NCBI GenBank assembly: GCA_900618425.1
Contig: UZAN01043084.1
Span: forward strand, 10,932 to 29,536
Length of the DNA stretch: 18,605 nucleotides
Source: Echinostoma caproni
Lineage: Eukaryota; Platyhelminthes; Trematoda; Plagiorchiida; Echinostomatidae
Direction of reading: 5' to 3'
Part shown: positions 17,778 to 18,605 of the stretch, piece by piece
Numbering within the stretch: position 1 is the first letter of the stretch
Layout of the letters: each line of letters starts with the position of its first letter
Notes under the pieces: generated by a model
What the model saw: only the letters and a program-made list of their open reading frames with translations
Database searches by the model: none
What the model was told of the DNA's origin: nothing
Made by a program: the position numbers and the translations under genes

Positions 17778-18122
17778 TCAAGAGTGGTCAAACAAACAAC
17801 TGGCATGAGGGTATGAAAACTCTAACCAGGAGACTAAGTCGCATAGGCCCCGTTAGACTCCCTGGCTGGGGATCTCGGGATGATGGTCACCGACGGTTAG
17901 GGAAACTGAGCGATATGGTTGATTGTCGCAAACAGTGGCGCTCATGCTTCCACTCATTATTCCCCTAACGCCATTCTATACGAATTCTCCATCTTCCGCT
18001 TGAATTTGCTTTCAACATTCCAATCTTCATTCTGCTCTTTTATCCAAATGTGGCACCAAAAGACTGCAACCAAAACCGGTGCACGAAAGTGAGTGGTTAA
18101 TGGTTGTACAGACTGAAACTGC
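17778..18122 (+). mobile_element. RTE-like non-LTR retrotransposon, 3' end
   Basis: Starts within the GGQTKTWHEGMKTL region and reads WHEGMKTLTRRLSRIGPVRL, PGWGSRDDGHRRLGKLSDMV, then QWRSCFHSLF and a stop, followed by the same 3' UTR as at 1-153 and 640-797 (AAAAGACTGCAACCAAAACC, GTGAGTGGTTAATGGTTGT). It lacks the 10-base deletion seen at about 537 in the left copy and so keeps the family frame there. It is only about 345 bases long, a strongly 5'-truncated insertion, in the same orientation as the left copies. Confidence 0.8.
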
Positions 18123-18605
18123 AATTCTGCTTTTAAGAGACTTTCTCTCACAAGAGAGTAAATATACTACATCGATATTGTGGACCATGTCCGTCTGGGC
18201 GTATTCGAGTGCAGTTCGGCAAGTACCATGATTCGTTTTGTTTTGACCAGAAATCTCCTGCATATGGCTATAGACTGTGCCGGACCAAGGCGACGCAACG
18301 AAGTTCTATGAACAGGCACTGTTCACTGGCTAGATAAACAACTCCGGTCTCCATGGTGCGACGCTGAGCAACAAGGCGATAAGAGCTATCGGAATTCGGT
18401 GATCGGTGGGCAAAGTACAACGGCCCCCTAGACATGCTTCTGATAAGCTGTTTAACTGACGCGTTAAAATCGTCTGCCAGCACAGCCTCCGTTCAGTCCA
18501 ATGAGCACGAGTTCGATCTCTGATACGCCCGTTCGTGTAACGAGGTTGCTTTTTGACAGCGCATATCTCGTGATGAACAAGCAGTTTTTGAGGTCGCTTC
18601 TCTTT
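18123..18605. other. Unassigned right edge; open minus-strand frame to the window end
   Basis: On the minus strand a frame is open from the window edge (18605) to a stop near 18330, about 90 codons, Arg/Leu-rich and without recognised domain; it includes NGRIRDRTRAHWTERRLCW. An overlapping frame at 18268-18483 is also open. The sequence is more GC-balanced than the neighbouring introns. It may be part of a dispersed repeat or an exon of an unknown gene; nothing visible settles this. Confidence 0.2.

Noticed and set aside
1..18605. CRISPR arrays, rRNA, complete tRNA genes, bacterial operons or toxin-antitoxin pairs
   Set aside because: None visible; the repeats are dispersed retroelement tails and all coding logic is eukaryotic.

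Overview
The window looks like a piece of a draft nuclear genome from a parasitic flatworm, most likely a trematode. It is not bacterial: there are no operons, protein-coding sequence is split by spliceosomal introns, two single N bases remain, and the introns are full of non-LTR (RTE-like and CR1-like), Penelope-like and Tc1/mariner debris of the kind common in fluke genomes. The species cannot be told from sequence alone.

The one host gene recognised is on the minus strand. It encodes an intracellular phospholipase A1-type DDHD protein of the DDHD2/SEC23IP group. Six consecutive internal exons were found (15520-15685, 15044-15345, 11565-11856, 8878-9780, 7426-7583, 3493-3670; 1,999 coding bases). 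All five internal junctions keep the reading phase and have usable splice signals; four introns are GT-AG and the first is GC-AG. The first exon(s), with the start codon and any WWE-like region, lie upstream of 15685, probably beyond 18605. The last exon, expected to carry the end of the DDHD domain, lies below position 1. No promoter, start codon or poly(A) site of this gene was seen.

Almost everything else is mobile-element debris in the introns. From left to right these are: the 3' tail of one RTE-like copy running straight into a second RTE-like fragment (1-797, +); an internally deleted CR1-like copy (about 800-2222, +); a second CR1-like C-terminal fragment (about 2223-3140, +); a detached CR1 3' tail (3744-3800, -) beside the C-terminal third of a mariner-like transposase (about 3810-4148, +); a long CR1-like endonuclease/RT copy with four in-frame stops (about 4836-6940, -); a Penelope-like relic with RT and GIY-YIG endonuclease parts (about 13156-14197, +); a LINE RT relic (about 16490-17170, +); and a third RTE-like 3' end (about 17778-18122, +). 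Most insertions are antisense to the host gene.

I did not find a convincing undescribed system. The points most worth checking are the unusual lipase-to-DDHD linker of the phospholipase, its GC-AG intron, the unexplained 149-codon ORF at 4293-4742, the near-intact GIY-YIG part of the Penelope relic, and the mariner fragment, which is of a type better known from arthropods.
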